DNA from: JAOTZA01 sp965224065
GTDB taxonomy: Bacteria > Acidobacteriota > Thermoanaerobaculia > Multivoradales > JAHEKO01
Reading direction: 5' to 3'
Length of the DNA: 64,000 nt
Assembly (NCBI GenBank): GCA_965224065.1
Contig: CBDCYF010000005.1
Coordinates: 930,001 to 994,000, forward strand
Each line of letters starts with the position of its first letter. Position 1 is the stretch's first letter. Positions 53,584 to 61,584 of this stretch are shown here, piece by piece. The notes under the pieces are model-generated. The model was not told the origin of the DNA. It worked only from the letters and a program-made list of their open reading frames with translations, and did no database searches. The position numbers were made by a program, and so were the translations under genes.

Positions 53584-54498
53584 CTAGCCGTCCGCGGGTA
53601 GGTAGAGGCCGTCGAATCTCGTCAACCAGATCGTCCCACCGTCTTGCGACACCTGCCAATGCTGGCGCACCGTGCCATCCGCATTGGGTGTCCACGTCAC
53701 ACGGTTGACGGTGCCCGCGGCCTTGCTGGCAGGAAGATCCGCGTCGCTGAGCTGCATTTCCCCCGCTTTGTTTAGACCACCTTCCAGATAGACAGCGGCC
53801 CCATTGTTCGACATCCATGTCTGGTGCCATTTTTTGGCGGCGGCGTCATAAAAGTTCAAGCTCATCCCGGTGAACGCGCCGGCCGTGTACTGCTCCGTAA
53901 TTACGCAGCCGTCCTGACTGGCCGCAATCACATTGCGCGCCGTCGCGTTCGCGGCTCCGGACGCCTTGACTTGCCACTCTCCGAGCCAGAAATCAAACTG
54001 ACGATACTCCGCCGTGTTGCAAGGCCGGAGCGCGTCTACCACAGTCTGAAATCTCGGCCTTGCAGCGAGCGGGGAAAACTCCGGGGTGTTCAGAATGACC
54101 CGATGGTTGGGGCCGCCCGCCTTGGCCATCGCTTCGAGCCGTTCCAACGCGAGGGATTCCTCGCCCTGAGTCACATATACCCTGGCGGCGTGATAGTGCA
54201 GTCTGGCCACCGCCTGGAAACCTTCCGTTTCCGCCTTGCCGTAGGCTGCGAGGGCACCTTTGAGATTGCCCTGCTCATGCCTGGCTCGGCCGAGTTTGAA
54301 CCAACGGCCCGCGCTCAGTGGACCTTCGGCGAGAAGCGCCTCGTAGGCTTCTTCGGCAGCAGGCCAATTCTGGTTTGCGAATAATGTGTCTGCCTCCTTT
54401 GGGGTTTCCGACCGAGCCGGAGTCGACAGGAGAACTGCCGTCGTGATTCCGGCGAACAAGACGCGAGAACAAACGCGAAGTGAATATGGGTTCCTCAT
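53584..54498 (-). CDS. Exported TPR protein with FDFWLGEW domain
   Basis: 304 residues. A signal peptide (about 1-30, ending TPARSE) is followed by two to three TPR-like repeats (35-130, ADTLFANQNWPAAEEAYEALLAEG and following). The FDFWLGEW domain (about 160-304) contains EYRQFDFWLGEWQVKASG, DGCVITEQYTAGAFTGMSLNFYD and WHQTWMSNNGAAVYLEGG. The C-terminal domain is clearly paralogous to the downstream lipoprotein. ATG 54498 was chosen over 54603, which lacks a signal sequence. Probably periplasmic or secreted; function unknown. Confidence 0.75.
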   Translation of the reverse strand: MRNPYSLRVCSRVLFAGITTAVLLSTPARSETPKEADTLFANQNWPAAEEAYEALLAEGPLSAGRWFKLGRARHEQGNLKGALAAYGKAETEGFQAVARLHYHAARVYVTQGEESLALERLEAMAKAGGPNHRVILNTPEFSPLAARPRFQTVVDALRPCNTAEYRQFDFWLGEWQVKASGAANATARNVIAASQDGCVITEQYTAGAFTGMSLNFYDAAAKKWHQTWMSNNGAAVYLEGGLNKAGEMQLSDADLPASKAAGTVNRVTWTPNADGTVRQHWQVSQDGGTIWLTRFDGLYLPADG

Positions 54499-54609
54499 AC
54501 CGCAAATTCTCGTCGACCGCACAGGGTCTGTGACACAAAAATCCTGCTCTTGTGCCCACTCCCCAGTAGGACTCTCGACCGGCCGCAGCACCCCGCCGCA
54601 CAAGTGACC

Positions 54610-56748
54610 TCAGCCTCTTGCGGGGAGAGGCACGGCCAGAACTGCGCTCATGCGGCAAGAACCCTGGTCGACCGCCTGAACGAGAATCTCTCCTCGTTCG
54701 CGGGTCTTCGGCGGCTCCGCCTTGATCTGCACGGGCGAGGACAGGCCGTCAGGGACCCGCACCGGCGCTATGCCGCTGGCCAACTCGACAGGAGCAGAGA
54801 GACCCGTCGGCTGTTTCGGACAGGCCGCGACGACGTCGGAACCTCGCTCTTCCGAGAAGAGAAGAGAGACCTTCGCGCCCGGAGTCGCGCCGCCGACCTC
54901 GAAACGAATGACATCACTTGAGGGGTTGGGGATGTTGAGAAGAACCAGACCGGAGCATTCGTCCGGCTGGGCGTCGCCGTCCACGTCGGAACTGACGAGT
55001 GTCTCGATGTCCAGGACGTCGGATTGGCCGTTGGCGTTGCAGTCGGGGAAAAGACGCAGGTAGAAAACGTTCTGTTCGCCGCCAAAGGTGGCCGCGTAGG
55101 CTACGTTAGTGCCGTAAAGGTCGGACTCCATGTCGTAGTAGTCGCCAATTTTGTTCTGGTTTGGCCACCCGAGGTGGCTGTTCCATTGGGGCGAGACCGG
55201 TACGTTGGGAGACCAGTTGTCTCCCCCGTCGTTTGAATACGAGTAGAAAAGCTCGGACAGCCGCACATCCCCGTCGCTGTTGCGGGTATCGTTCCAGATC
55301 GCGTCGATACGACCGTTCGGCGCCACAGACATCGTGCCAAACCACTGCCAGGCACCATTGCCCTCCGCATCGTCATTGATTCGCTTGCGCGGCGTCCAGG
55401 TCAGGCCGCCGTCTTCGGAGTGCGAGAAAAAAACGTCTCGAGGATCCGTTCCTGCCGGAACATTGAGAGGATCCGGATTGACGGTGCTCAAAAGGTACAG
55501 ATACCCGCGTCTCACTCCGTCAGAACGATCCACCTTGATGACCACGTCGCCGGTGGCACCGCCGGGGTTCGGTTTGAGTCCCGGCTGACTGTGGATCCCC
55601 CCCAAAAGTGGCATCGAGAGCTTCTCGAATGTCGGAGTGAGCGATGGATCCCGCGCAGATTCGGAACGGTACACGATCTGGCGGGCCTCGTAGCGCACCG
55701 CTGCGCAAAAGGTCTCCTCTTCGGGACCTGGTACGAGAGGAGCGACAAGCGTCGACCCGGCAACGTACACCTCTCCGTCGTTGCCAACCTCGACTGAACC
55801 CAGCAAGGGATAGCTCGGATAGTGTTCCGTGATCGGAACAAGGAGATCGGGGTCATGGAAAGGAACGCCTGGTTCGGAGGGCGGGCCCCCCGAGGGGCCC
55901 CGCCAAAAGTACTCCAGCCCGCAGCAAGCATCCTGATTGCCGTCGGGCCAATAGAAGCAAACCTCGCCCGGCCTCCTCCTCAAGAACATGACCTTTTCCC
56001 CGTTCTCGCAAGTCAGGGTTTGGTCCACAACGGATCCAGCGGGATAGAGGCTGCAATATCGGGGTTGCGCGCCCGCCGCATACCAGTAACTGGCGCCATG
56101 TCCGATTCCGCCCGTGCGATCGATCGCCAGGGTGTGTTTATCGCCGCCGAATGCGTCGATCGGCTGGCTCCACGTGACTCCTCCATCGGCCGATCTGAAC
56201 AGGTCCGTCGCGAGAGTCCGACCGCGGGGGAAAGTCTTGTACGTGTGCCCCATGTAGAGGAACTCCCCTTTCGGATTGGCGCGCACGAAGGGGTCCGAGT
56301 AGTAGACATCGGGGACGATCGAACCGGGGAAGGTCCAACTCGCACCAGCATCGAAGGTGTAGCCAAAACCATTCTGGCGATGGCTGGAATCGACCGAGTC
56401 GAACTGCCGCCAGATGATCACCATATTGGCCGGGTCCAGTGGATTCACCGCTATCGACGGCTCGTTGGCCGCGTCGCCGACGATGTTCATCCCGTCACCG
56501 TCGACGTTGACCTGGACGCTCTTATAGCCGTTCCGTTCGACGCTCAAAGCGGCGCTTCGCGCACTCGGCATATCTCGAGCCGCGACCGCAGCCGGCGGTT
56601 CTCCGGCCTCATCCCGGTATGCGGGCTGCAACAGGTCATGTGCGCTACCGGCCTCGACCGTTACCTTCTCGGCTCGAGCGCTGGGTATTTCGACGGCCAT
56701 TGCGAGGAGACTCAAAAGCAACCACGAGAAAAGTCTGTTTGTCATCAT
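54610..56748 (-). CDS. Secreted sialidase-like (BNR) propeller protein
   Basis: About 712 residues. The signal peptide is about 1-26 (ends PSARAE). Asp-box/BNR-type units such as TFDAGASW, SADGGVTWSQP, SEDGGLTWTPR and SNDGGDNWSP indicate a six-bladed sialidase-like propeller. A calcium-type motif DCNANGQSDVLDIETLV...DVDGDAQPDEC follows near 600, then a C-terminal Ig-like domain. The catalytic Arg triad of true sialidases cannot be confirmed, so glycan binding or an orphan role is as likely. ATG 56748 (or 56745) has GGAGA upstream. It is divergent from an AraC regulator, with 111 bases between. Confidence 0.75.
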   Translation of the reverse strand: MMTNRLFSWLLLSLLAMAVEIPSARAEKVTVEAGSAHDLLQPAYRDEAGEPPAAVAARDMPSARSAALSVERNGYKSVQVNVDGDGMNIVGDAANEPSIAVNPLDPANMVIIWRQFDSVDSSHRQNGFGYTFDAGASWTFPGSIVPDVYYSDPFVRANPKGEFLYMGHTYKTFPRGRTLATDLFRSADGGVTWSQPIDAFGGDKHTLAIDRTGGIGHGASYWYAAGAQPRYCSLYPAGSVVDQTLTCENGEKVMFLRRRPGEVCFYWPDGNQDACCGLEYFWRGPSGGPPSEPGVPFHDPDLLVPITEHYPSYPLLGSVEVGNDGEVYVAGSTLVAPLVPGPEEETFCAAVRYEARQIVYRSESARDPSLTPTFEKLSMPLLGGIHSQPGLKPNPGGATGDVVIKVDRSDGVRRGYLYLLSTVNPDPLNVPAGTDPRDVFFSHSEDGGLTWTPRKRINDDAEGNGAWQWFGTMSVAPNGRIDAIWNDTRNSDGDVRLSELFYSYSNDGGDNWSPNVPVSPQWNSHLGWPNQNKIGDYYDMESDLYGTNVAYAATFGGEQNVFYLRLFPDCNANGQSDVLDIETLVSSDVDGDAQPDECSGLVLLNIPNPSSDVIRFEVGGATPGAKVSLLFSEERGSDVVAACPKQPTGLSAPVELASGIAPVRVPDGLSSPVQIKAEPPKTRERGEILVQAVDQGSCRMSAVLAVPLPARG

Positions 56749-56859
56749 CGCCCTGATTCTCCTTTCGGGTCGTCCAAGCTGTTCGCTCCAAAGCCTAGGT
56801 CTGCCCCTTTGCCACCGACTACAAAAAACCTGCGCGGCTAACCAGCGTAAAAATTCCCA

Positions 56860-57741
56860 GTGAGCTCTTGGAGGCAAAGATTCGAGCAACAACTCGTCTT
56901 CGACTCCGGGTTGGTGCAGGTCGGCCGATTTCGGCTCGACGGAGCCGATCCCGGCTTCTCACAAGGGCTGGCTCCCGGCCACTACATCGCCGTGTTTCCC
57001 GAAACTTCGGTGGAGATCGAAATCCCGGGCCGGGGGTCCTTTGTGACGGATCGAACTGTCGCGACGCTGTACAACCCCGAGGATGTTTTTCGGCGAGGGT
57101 TGCATGACCCGCGGGGCGACTACTGCTGGTGGCTCTCAGCCGGTGAAACTGTGCTCCGAGGTTTGGTCCCGCGGCTCAGCACCCCATCGGAAAGCCTGCT
57201 GCCTTATCCTGTGACTTCCTGTGCGAGCTCCGTGTTTGTGCTCCAGAGGCTGGTTTGCGGATTGTGCTCGGGGGCCGGAACCCTCGAAGAAAAGCCCATC
57301 GAGGTGGCAGTTCAGCTCGTCCTGCGAAAACTCCTTCAGCCCAGGATCAACCTCCAGGCGGAAAATTCACAGGTCCCCCGCTCTTGGCTCCGAACGGCGA
57401 GCAGAGCACGCCATGTGCTTCTGGAGAGCTATCGTTCCCGACTCACCATAGAAGAGATCGGCCTGCGGGCCTGGAGCTCCCCCTACCATCTCGCTCGGAT
57501 CTTCAAACGAGTTACCGGCTCTACACTGCACAGCTACCGTACAGCCCTTAGACTGCGTCGCGGGATCGACGAACTTCTACAGCGCCGGGGAGGGATCAAC
57601 CAAGTCGCTTTCGGGCTGGGTTTTGCGAGCCATAGCCACTTCTCTGGGGCCTTCCGCCGAGCGTTCGGCATGAGCCCGAGTGGTTTCTTGCGCATCCTGG
57701 ACGGACGCACCCGGCTACCTCTCCGTTCCGGCGGTGCCTAG
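56860..57741 (+). CDS. AraC-family transcriptional regulator
   Basis: 293 residues. A variable N-terminal domain (1-180, cupin-like strands including PGHYIAVFPETSVEIEIPGRG) precedes the AraC DNA-binding domain. Its first HTH is SRLTIEEIGLRAWSSPYHLARIFKRVTG near 200-225, and its second is GGINQVAFGLGFASHSHFSGAFRRAFGMSPSGF near 245-277. The start is GTG 56860. Divergent placement suggests control of the sialidase-like gene and perhaps the secreted-protein genes behind it. The effector is unknown. Confidence 0.87.
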   Translation: MSSWRQRFEQQLVFDSGLVQVGRFRLDGADPGFSQGLAPGHYIAVFPETSVEIEIPGRGSFVTDRTVATLYNPEDVFRRGLHDPRGDYCWWLSAGETVLRGLVPRLSTPSESLLPYPVTSCASSVFVLQRLVCGLCSGAGTLEEKPIEVAVQLVLRKLLQPRINLQAENSQVPRSWLRTASRARHVLLESYRSRLTIEEIGLRAWSSPYHLARIFKRVTGSTLHSYRTALRLRRGIDELLQRRGGINQVAFGLGFASHSHFSGAFRRAFGMSPSGFLRILDGRTRLPLRSGGA

Positions 57742-57778
57742 CACCCGCCGCGACTTTCAATATGCAGGGCTGCGTTGG

Positions 57779-57919
57779 CGGACGGACGTGAGCGAATGGT
57801 GGAGATGAATCGATTCGCTACGAGCGCCGCGGCCTAGGCCGCGAGTGCGACCTCCGTAGACATCCGCCGGCACCAGGAGCGAACGGATGTGAGCGAATGG
57901 TGGAGGTGGATGGATTCGA
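57779..57919. repeat. Direct repeat containing a degenerate copy of the tRNA-Tyr 3' end
   Basis: 57779-57818 repeats 57879-57918 at a spacing of exactly 100 bases, identical at most positions including GTGAGCGAATGGTGGAG. The right copy is the 3' end and trailer of tRNA-Tyr; the left copy is a damaged version. Between them lies a perfect 16-base palindrome, CGCGGCCTAGGCCGCG (57828-57843). Confidence 0.6.
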
Positions 57920-57984
57920 ACCACCGTAGGGCTTAGCCCGCCAGATTTACAGTCTGGTGCATTTGACCGCTCTGCCACACCTCC
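57898..57984 (-). tRNA. tRNA-Tyr (GTA)
   Basis: A type II tRNA on the minus strand. The acceptor pairs GGAGGTG with CACCTCC, the anticodon arm holds CTGTAAA (anticodon GTA), a long variable arm is present, and the T-arm is GGTTCGAATCC. CCA is encoded (57898-57900). It is 41 bases downstream of tRNA-Thr, a common arrangement. Confidence 0.95.
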
Positions 57985-58025
57985 CAAACAAGCTGCTAAA
58001 GAACTCGCCCGGCTGCTTTTTCGGC

Positions 58026-58100
58026 TGGAGCCGGCACCCGGATTCGAACCGAGGACCTGCTGTTTACAAGACAGCTGCTCTACCCCTGAGCTATGCCGGC
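58026..58100 (-). tRNA. tRNA-Thr (TGT)
   Basis: A cloverleaf on the minus strand. The acceptor pairs GCCGGCA with TGCCGGC, the D-arm is GCTCAGGGGTAGAGC, the anticodon loop is CTTGTAA (anticodon TGT), and the T-arm is CGGTTCGAATCCG. CCA is encoded. It is the first of the Thr-Tyr pair. Confidence 0.95.
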
Positions 58101-58219
58101 GTTACCGGTCGCGGTGGAGCTTCCGGCCCTCGGATCTTATCTCCGCCGGGCCATGTGGGCCCCGCGAAGCGCGGCAGAGTCTAGCAGTTTTTGATCGAAC
58201 GGCGGCGAGCCCGAGCAGG

Positions 58220-58459
58220 CTAGAGAAGACCCCCCAGGGCCCCCCCCAGAATCGAGCGACAGCCCGGGCAGATCATCACCTGGCCACGCCTCGGCAGGCT
58301 GGACACGAAGTTGACCTTGCCTCTCAACATGCGAACCACCTGGACAGCGTCGATGTCTTTGCCGCATCGCGGGCAGCAGGCCGGGGTCTCCAGCAGGTAC
58401 TCGGCCTCAATGGCGCTTTCCGCCATCGGGTCGACTTTTTCTACGTCGTCAGCACCCAT
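58220..58459 (-). CDS. Small zinc-ribbon protein (CPxCG type)
   Basis: 79 residues with two cysteine pairs, CPRCG near 29 and CPGC near 65, forming a probable zinc ribbon. A Gly/Leu-rich tail (GGALGGLL) follows. GGAGA lies before ATG 58459. It stands alone between tRNA-Thr and rlmB. Function unknown; similar CPXCG proteins are small putative metal-binding or translation-associated proteins. Confidence 0.75.
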   Translation of the reverse strand: MGADDVEKVDPMAESAIEAEYLLETPACCPRCGKDIDAVQVVRMLRGKVNFVSSLPRRGQVMICPGCRSILGGALGGLL

Positions 58460-58768
58460 TGTCGGGTCTCCTTTGTCACGGCCTCGGAGCGGGGCCTCGA
58501 GCGCGCACCCGTCCTCGCCCCCTTCTGAGCACGTCCGGTGCCAGGCGTGAAATCCCTCTGTTCTCTTATTCTACTCGAGGATCGGGCGACTCACAGTGAC
58601 AACTTTTGCCGGCGAGATGACGACGGCCGACACCGGCGGGGGCAAGCCCCGCCCCCACAGTTTCGTTGTGGCGCACGGCGGGGGGCCGGGCCAACGACCG
58701 GCAGGGACGCCGACCCAACGGCCGGCAGAGACGCCGGTCGCTTCAAGGATCCACGCAATCGCGGCCGT
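58460..58768. other. Intergenic stretch with hairpin and tandem repeat
   Basis: 309 bases without a gene. It holds a GC-rich hairpin (58635-58653, GGCGGGG/CCCCGCC) and two 24-base tandem units (58691-58714, 58715-58738) matching at 20 positions. Confidence 0.5.
58635..58653 (-). terminator. Hairpin downstream of the rplM-rlmB operon
   Basis: A seven-pair GC stem with a five-base loop, 116 bases past the rlmB stop on the minus strand. No T-run follows, so termination here would not be a classical intrinsic one. Confidence 0.3.
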
Positions 58769-59488
58769 TCAGCGCCGCTGGCGAAGCGCTTCGTACAGCA
58801 GGGCGGCGGCGGCGGTCGAGACGTTGAGCGATTCCACCCGGCCCCTCATCGGGAGCGCGATGAGACGGTCGCAGAGCTCGCGGGTCCGGCGGCGCAGCCC
58901 CCGCTCTTCCCCACCCAGACACAGCACGATCTTGCCCGAGAGATCGACGTCCCAGACCGGTTCGCCGCCACCGTCGGCGCCGTAGACCCAGTAGCCGGAC
59001 TCCTGCAAGGCTCGGATGGCGTTCGCCGAGTTCGGGATGCGCTCGATCTCGACGTGCTCGGCGGCGCCGGCGGAAGCCTTGACGACGGTCGGCGACAGGG
59101 GCGCCGAGCCGCGGTCGCGTACCAAGACCCGTCCGACCCCCGCTCCTTCGCACACCCTCAACAGGGCGCCGAGATTCCTCGGGTCCTGGACGTCTTCGAG
59201 CAGCACGACCAGGTCGGGGTCGGCTCCTGACCGGGCGCTGGATCCAGCCTCACCGTCGAAGGCCCGGCCGGACATCTCAGCGAGAAATCCGTTGTGAACT
59301 CCCGAGACGCGCGCCGAGATCTCGGACGCCGAGGAGGACTCGCAGCGGACGCCCCCTCGCGAGCACAGCTCCTCGATCTCGCGCCGGCGCTTTCCCTCGC
59401 TGGCGGCCAGCAGCACCCGCTCGACTTTCTCCGGCCGCCTCCGGAGCGCTTCCCGCACCGGGTGAAAGCCGAAGACGTATTCCCCCAT
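58769..59488 (-). CDS. rlmB: 23S rRNA (guanosine-2'-O)-methyltransferase RlmB
   Basis: 239 residues of the SpoU/TrmH knot family. The N-terminal substrate-binding domain starts EYVFGFHPVREALRRRPEKVERVLLA. SpoU motifs follow: LEDVQDPRNLGALLR (motif 1) near 100, LCLGGEERGLRRR (motif 2) near 188, and LPMRGRVESLNVSTAAAALLYEALRQ (motif 3). It uses SAM to methylate the ribose of a guanosine in 23S rRNA. Its ATG overlaps the frr stop by one base (TGATG), making it the last gene of the ribosomal operon. Confidence 0.92.
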   Translation of the reverse strand: MGEYVFGFHPVREALRRRPEKVERVLLAASEGKRRREIEELCSRGGVRCESSSASEISARVSGVHNGFLAEMSGRAFDGEAGSSARSGADPDLVVLLEDVQDPRNLGALLRVCEGAGVGRVLVRDRGSAPLSPTVVKASAGAAEHVEIERIPNSANAIRALQESGYWVYGADGGGEPVWDVDLSGKIVLCLGGEERGLRRRTRELCDRLIALPMRGRVESLNVSTAAAALLYEALRQRR

Positions 59489-60042
59489 CAGCCGGTCAGG
59501 ATCTCTTTTTCCTTGTGCTCGAGAGCCTTGTTGATCTCGCCGATGTAGTGGTCGTGGAGCTTTTGCATCTCCTCGTGGCCGCGGTGCTCGTCGTCCTTGC
59601 CGATGTCCTTGTCGCGCTCCATCTTTTTGAGCGCGTCGTTGCCTTCCCGCCGCGCCTGCCGCACGGAATTGCGGTCGGCTTCGGCGATCTCGTGGGCCTT
59701 CTTGACGATCTCTTTACGCCGCTCCTCGGTCAGGGGCGGGATCGGGACCCTCACGATCTTGCCGTCGTTTGACGGGTTGAGCCCCAAGTCGGCCTGTTGG
59801 ATCGCCTTTTCGACCGCGCCGATGGTCGACGGATCGAACGGCTGGGCGGTGATCAGGGTCGCCTCGGGCACCGACAGATTGGCCACCTGATTGAGTGGCG
59901 TTGGAACGCCATAGTAGTCCACCTGAACCCCGTCGAGGATCAGCAACGAGGCGCGACCGGTTCGCAAGTGCTTGAGCTCCTCGTGAAGGTTGTCGAGCGC
60001 AGCCTTCATTTTGAGCTCGATCTCTCGATATAGGTCCTGCAT
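59488..60042 (-). CDS. frr: Ribosome recycling factor
   Basis: 184 residues, the usual length. Typical segments are LRTGRASLLILDGVQVDYYG, TPLNQVANLSVPEATLITAQPFD, LGLNPSNDGKIVRVPIPPLTEERRKE, and the long C-terminal coiled helix. It splits post-termination ribosomes together with EF-G. AAGGAG precedes ATG 60042; the longer frame to 60120 would overlap pyrH. It lies 10 bases downstream of pyrH. Confidence 0.96.
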   Translation of the reverse strand: MQDLYREIELKMKAALDNLHEELKHLRTGRASLLILDGVQVDYYGVPTPLNQVANLSVPEATLITAQPFDPSTIGAVEKAIQQADLGLNPSNDGKIVRVPIPPLTEERRKEIVKKAHEIAEADRNSVRQARREGNDALKKMERDKDIGKDDEHRGHEEMQKLHDHYIGEINKALEHKEKEILTG

Positions 60043-60052
60043 CGTATTCTCC

Positions 60053-60801
60053 TTAACCCGTCTCTGCCGACAACGCCGGTCCCCCCCGCTCGTCGACCCT
60101 GGTTCCCAGGGTCTCACCACAAACCACCCGCCGCACGTTGCCCGAAGTCATCAACCGAAAAACAACGATCGGCATTCCATTGTCGCGACAAAGGCTGATC
60201 GCAGCTGCGTCCATGACCCGGAGGTTGCGCTCGAGCACGGTCTGGTAGCTGACGTGCGGCAGGAACTCGGCATCCGGGTTCTCGCTTGGATCGGCGGTGT
60301 AGATGCCGTCCACCCCCGTCGCCTTGAGCAGCAGCTCGGCGTGGATCTCGTTGGCTCGCAGTGCGGCCGCGCTGTCGGTGGTGAAGAACGGGTTCCCCGT
60401 GCCGGCGGCAAAGATCACCGCCCGCCCCTTGTCGAGGTGACGCATGGCGCGGCGGCGGATAAACGGCTCGGCCACGTCGCGAATCTCGATCGCGGTCTGC
60501 ACCCGCGTTTCCACCCCGACCTTCTCCAGCGCGTCTTGCAGCGCCAGTGCGTTGATGACCGTCGCCAGCATCCCCATGTAATCGCCGGTCACGCGATCGA
60601 GCCACGGTGGCTGGCCGCGACGCCACGAATGATGTTGCCGCCGCCGATAACGATGGCGAGCTCAACGCCGAGCTGGTGAACGGCCCGAATTTCCTCTGCT
60701 ACGCGGACGGCAATCTTCTCGTCGATTCCAAAGCTCTGGTCGCCCATCAGGGCTTCGCCCGAGAGCTTGAGAAGGACTCGTTTGTATTGTGGCTCGTCCA
60801 C
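60053..60801 (-). CDS. pyrH: UMP kinase, split by an apparent one-base frameshift
   Basis: Two frames together make a normal ~249-residue PyrH. The first (60801-60589, 70 codons) has KRVLLKLSGEALMGDQ and VIGGGNIIRGVA and stops at TGA. The second (from GTG 60592) has TGDYMGMLATVINALALQDALE, GTGNPFFTTDSAAALRA, ATGVDGIYTADPSENPDAE and VFRLMTSGNVRRVVCGE. In normal PyrH, DR directly precedes the TGDYMG motif. Here GAT CGC in the second frame supplies it, and the codon before it has only two bases (59/60 of 605xx, i.e. 60599-60600). The stop and GTG overlap as GTGA, so coupled translation is formally possible. A sequencing deletion is the simpler explanation for this essential gene. Confidence 0.88.
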
Positions 60802-60811
60802 CGGGGTGATT

Positions 60812-61462
60812 CTACCCCGCGGCCTGCTGCATCACCTCGTCGGCGAAATCATCTTTCCGCCCTTCGAGGCCTTCCCCCAGGCGGAAGCGGGAGAACCGCC
60901 GCACCTTGATGTTCTCCCCCATCTTGGCGACCGCCTCGGTCACCATCTGGCCGACGGTCACATCCGGGTTCTTGACGAACGCCTGCTCGAGCAGAACCGT
61001 CTCGGAGAAGAACTTCTCCATCTTGCCGTCGACAATGCGATCGACGACGTTTTCGGGCTTGCCCGAGGCCAGCGCCTGGTCGCGGTAGATCTCGCGCTCG
61101 TGTGCCAGCATCTCGTCGGTCACTTCCTCACGTCCGACATACCGCGGCTCGGCCGCGGCCACGTGCATGGCGATGTCCTTGACCAGGGCCTGGAAGTCAT
61201 CGGTGCGGGCCACAAAATCGGTCTCACAGTTGACCTCGACCAGCACGCCGATCTTTCCTCCGGCGTGAATGTAGGAGCCCACAGCCCCTTCCGCCGCGGC
61301 ACGGCCGGCCTTCTTGGCCGCCGAGGCCACGCCCTTCTTGCGCAGAATGTCTACGGCCTTGTCGAGGTCTCCTTCGGCCTCGGTCAGGGCCTTCTTGCAG
61401 TCCATCATCCCGGCCCCGGTGCGCTCGCGCAGCTCCTTGACCATCTTGGCGCTGATATCCAT
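60812..61462 (-). CDS. tsf: Elongation factor Ts
   Basis: 216 residues, the short Thermus-like form with one coiled-coil-less core. The N-terminal UBA-like part MVKELRERTGAGMMDCKKALTEAEGDLDKAVDILRKKG includes the TDFVAR signature in VEVNCETDFVARTDDF near 80. The C-terminal part ends with a second core fragment (VLLEQAFVKNPDVTVGQMVTE). It recycles EF-Tu by exchanging GDP. It is separated from rpsB by 122 bases containing an intrinsic terminator and followed by pyrH after 10 bases. Confidence 0.95.
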   Translation of the reverse strand: MDISAKMVKELRERTGAGMMDCKKALTEAEGDLDKAVDILRKKGVASAAKKAGRAAAEGAVGSYIHAGGKIGVLVEVNCETDFVARTDDFQALVKDIAMHVAAAEPRYVGREEVTDEMLAHEREIYRDQALASGKPENVVDRIVDGKMEKFFSETVLLEQAFVKNPDVTVGQMVTEAVAKMGENIKVRRFSRFRLGEGLEGRKDDFADEVMQQAAG

Positions 61463-61495
61463 TTTTCCGTCTCTCCCGGTGCTAGTCGTTGCTGG

Positions 61496-61528
61496 CTAAA
61501 GAAAAAGGCCAGCGCACCCACTGGCCTT
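61496..61528 (-). terminator. Intrinsic terminator/attenuator between rpsB and tsf
   Basis: On the minus strand, AAGGCCAG and CTGGCCTT pair over an 8-base loop and are followed by TTTTTCTTT. It lies about 60 bases past the rpsB stop and about 40 before tsf, so it would partially uncouple tsf and the genes behind it from the ribosomal protein genes. Confidence 0.75.
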
Positions 61529-61584
61529 CTGTTCCATTCGCATGGTGCGTTCGGTTGCTCTGGCCGTGTGTCTCCGGGCCTCTC

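Noticed and set aside
57757..57987. 76-codon frame containing GGVAERSNAPDCKSGG
   Set aside because: This is the well-known false protein produced by translating tRNA-Tyr; the stretch is a tRNA gene.
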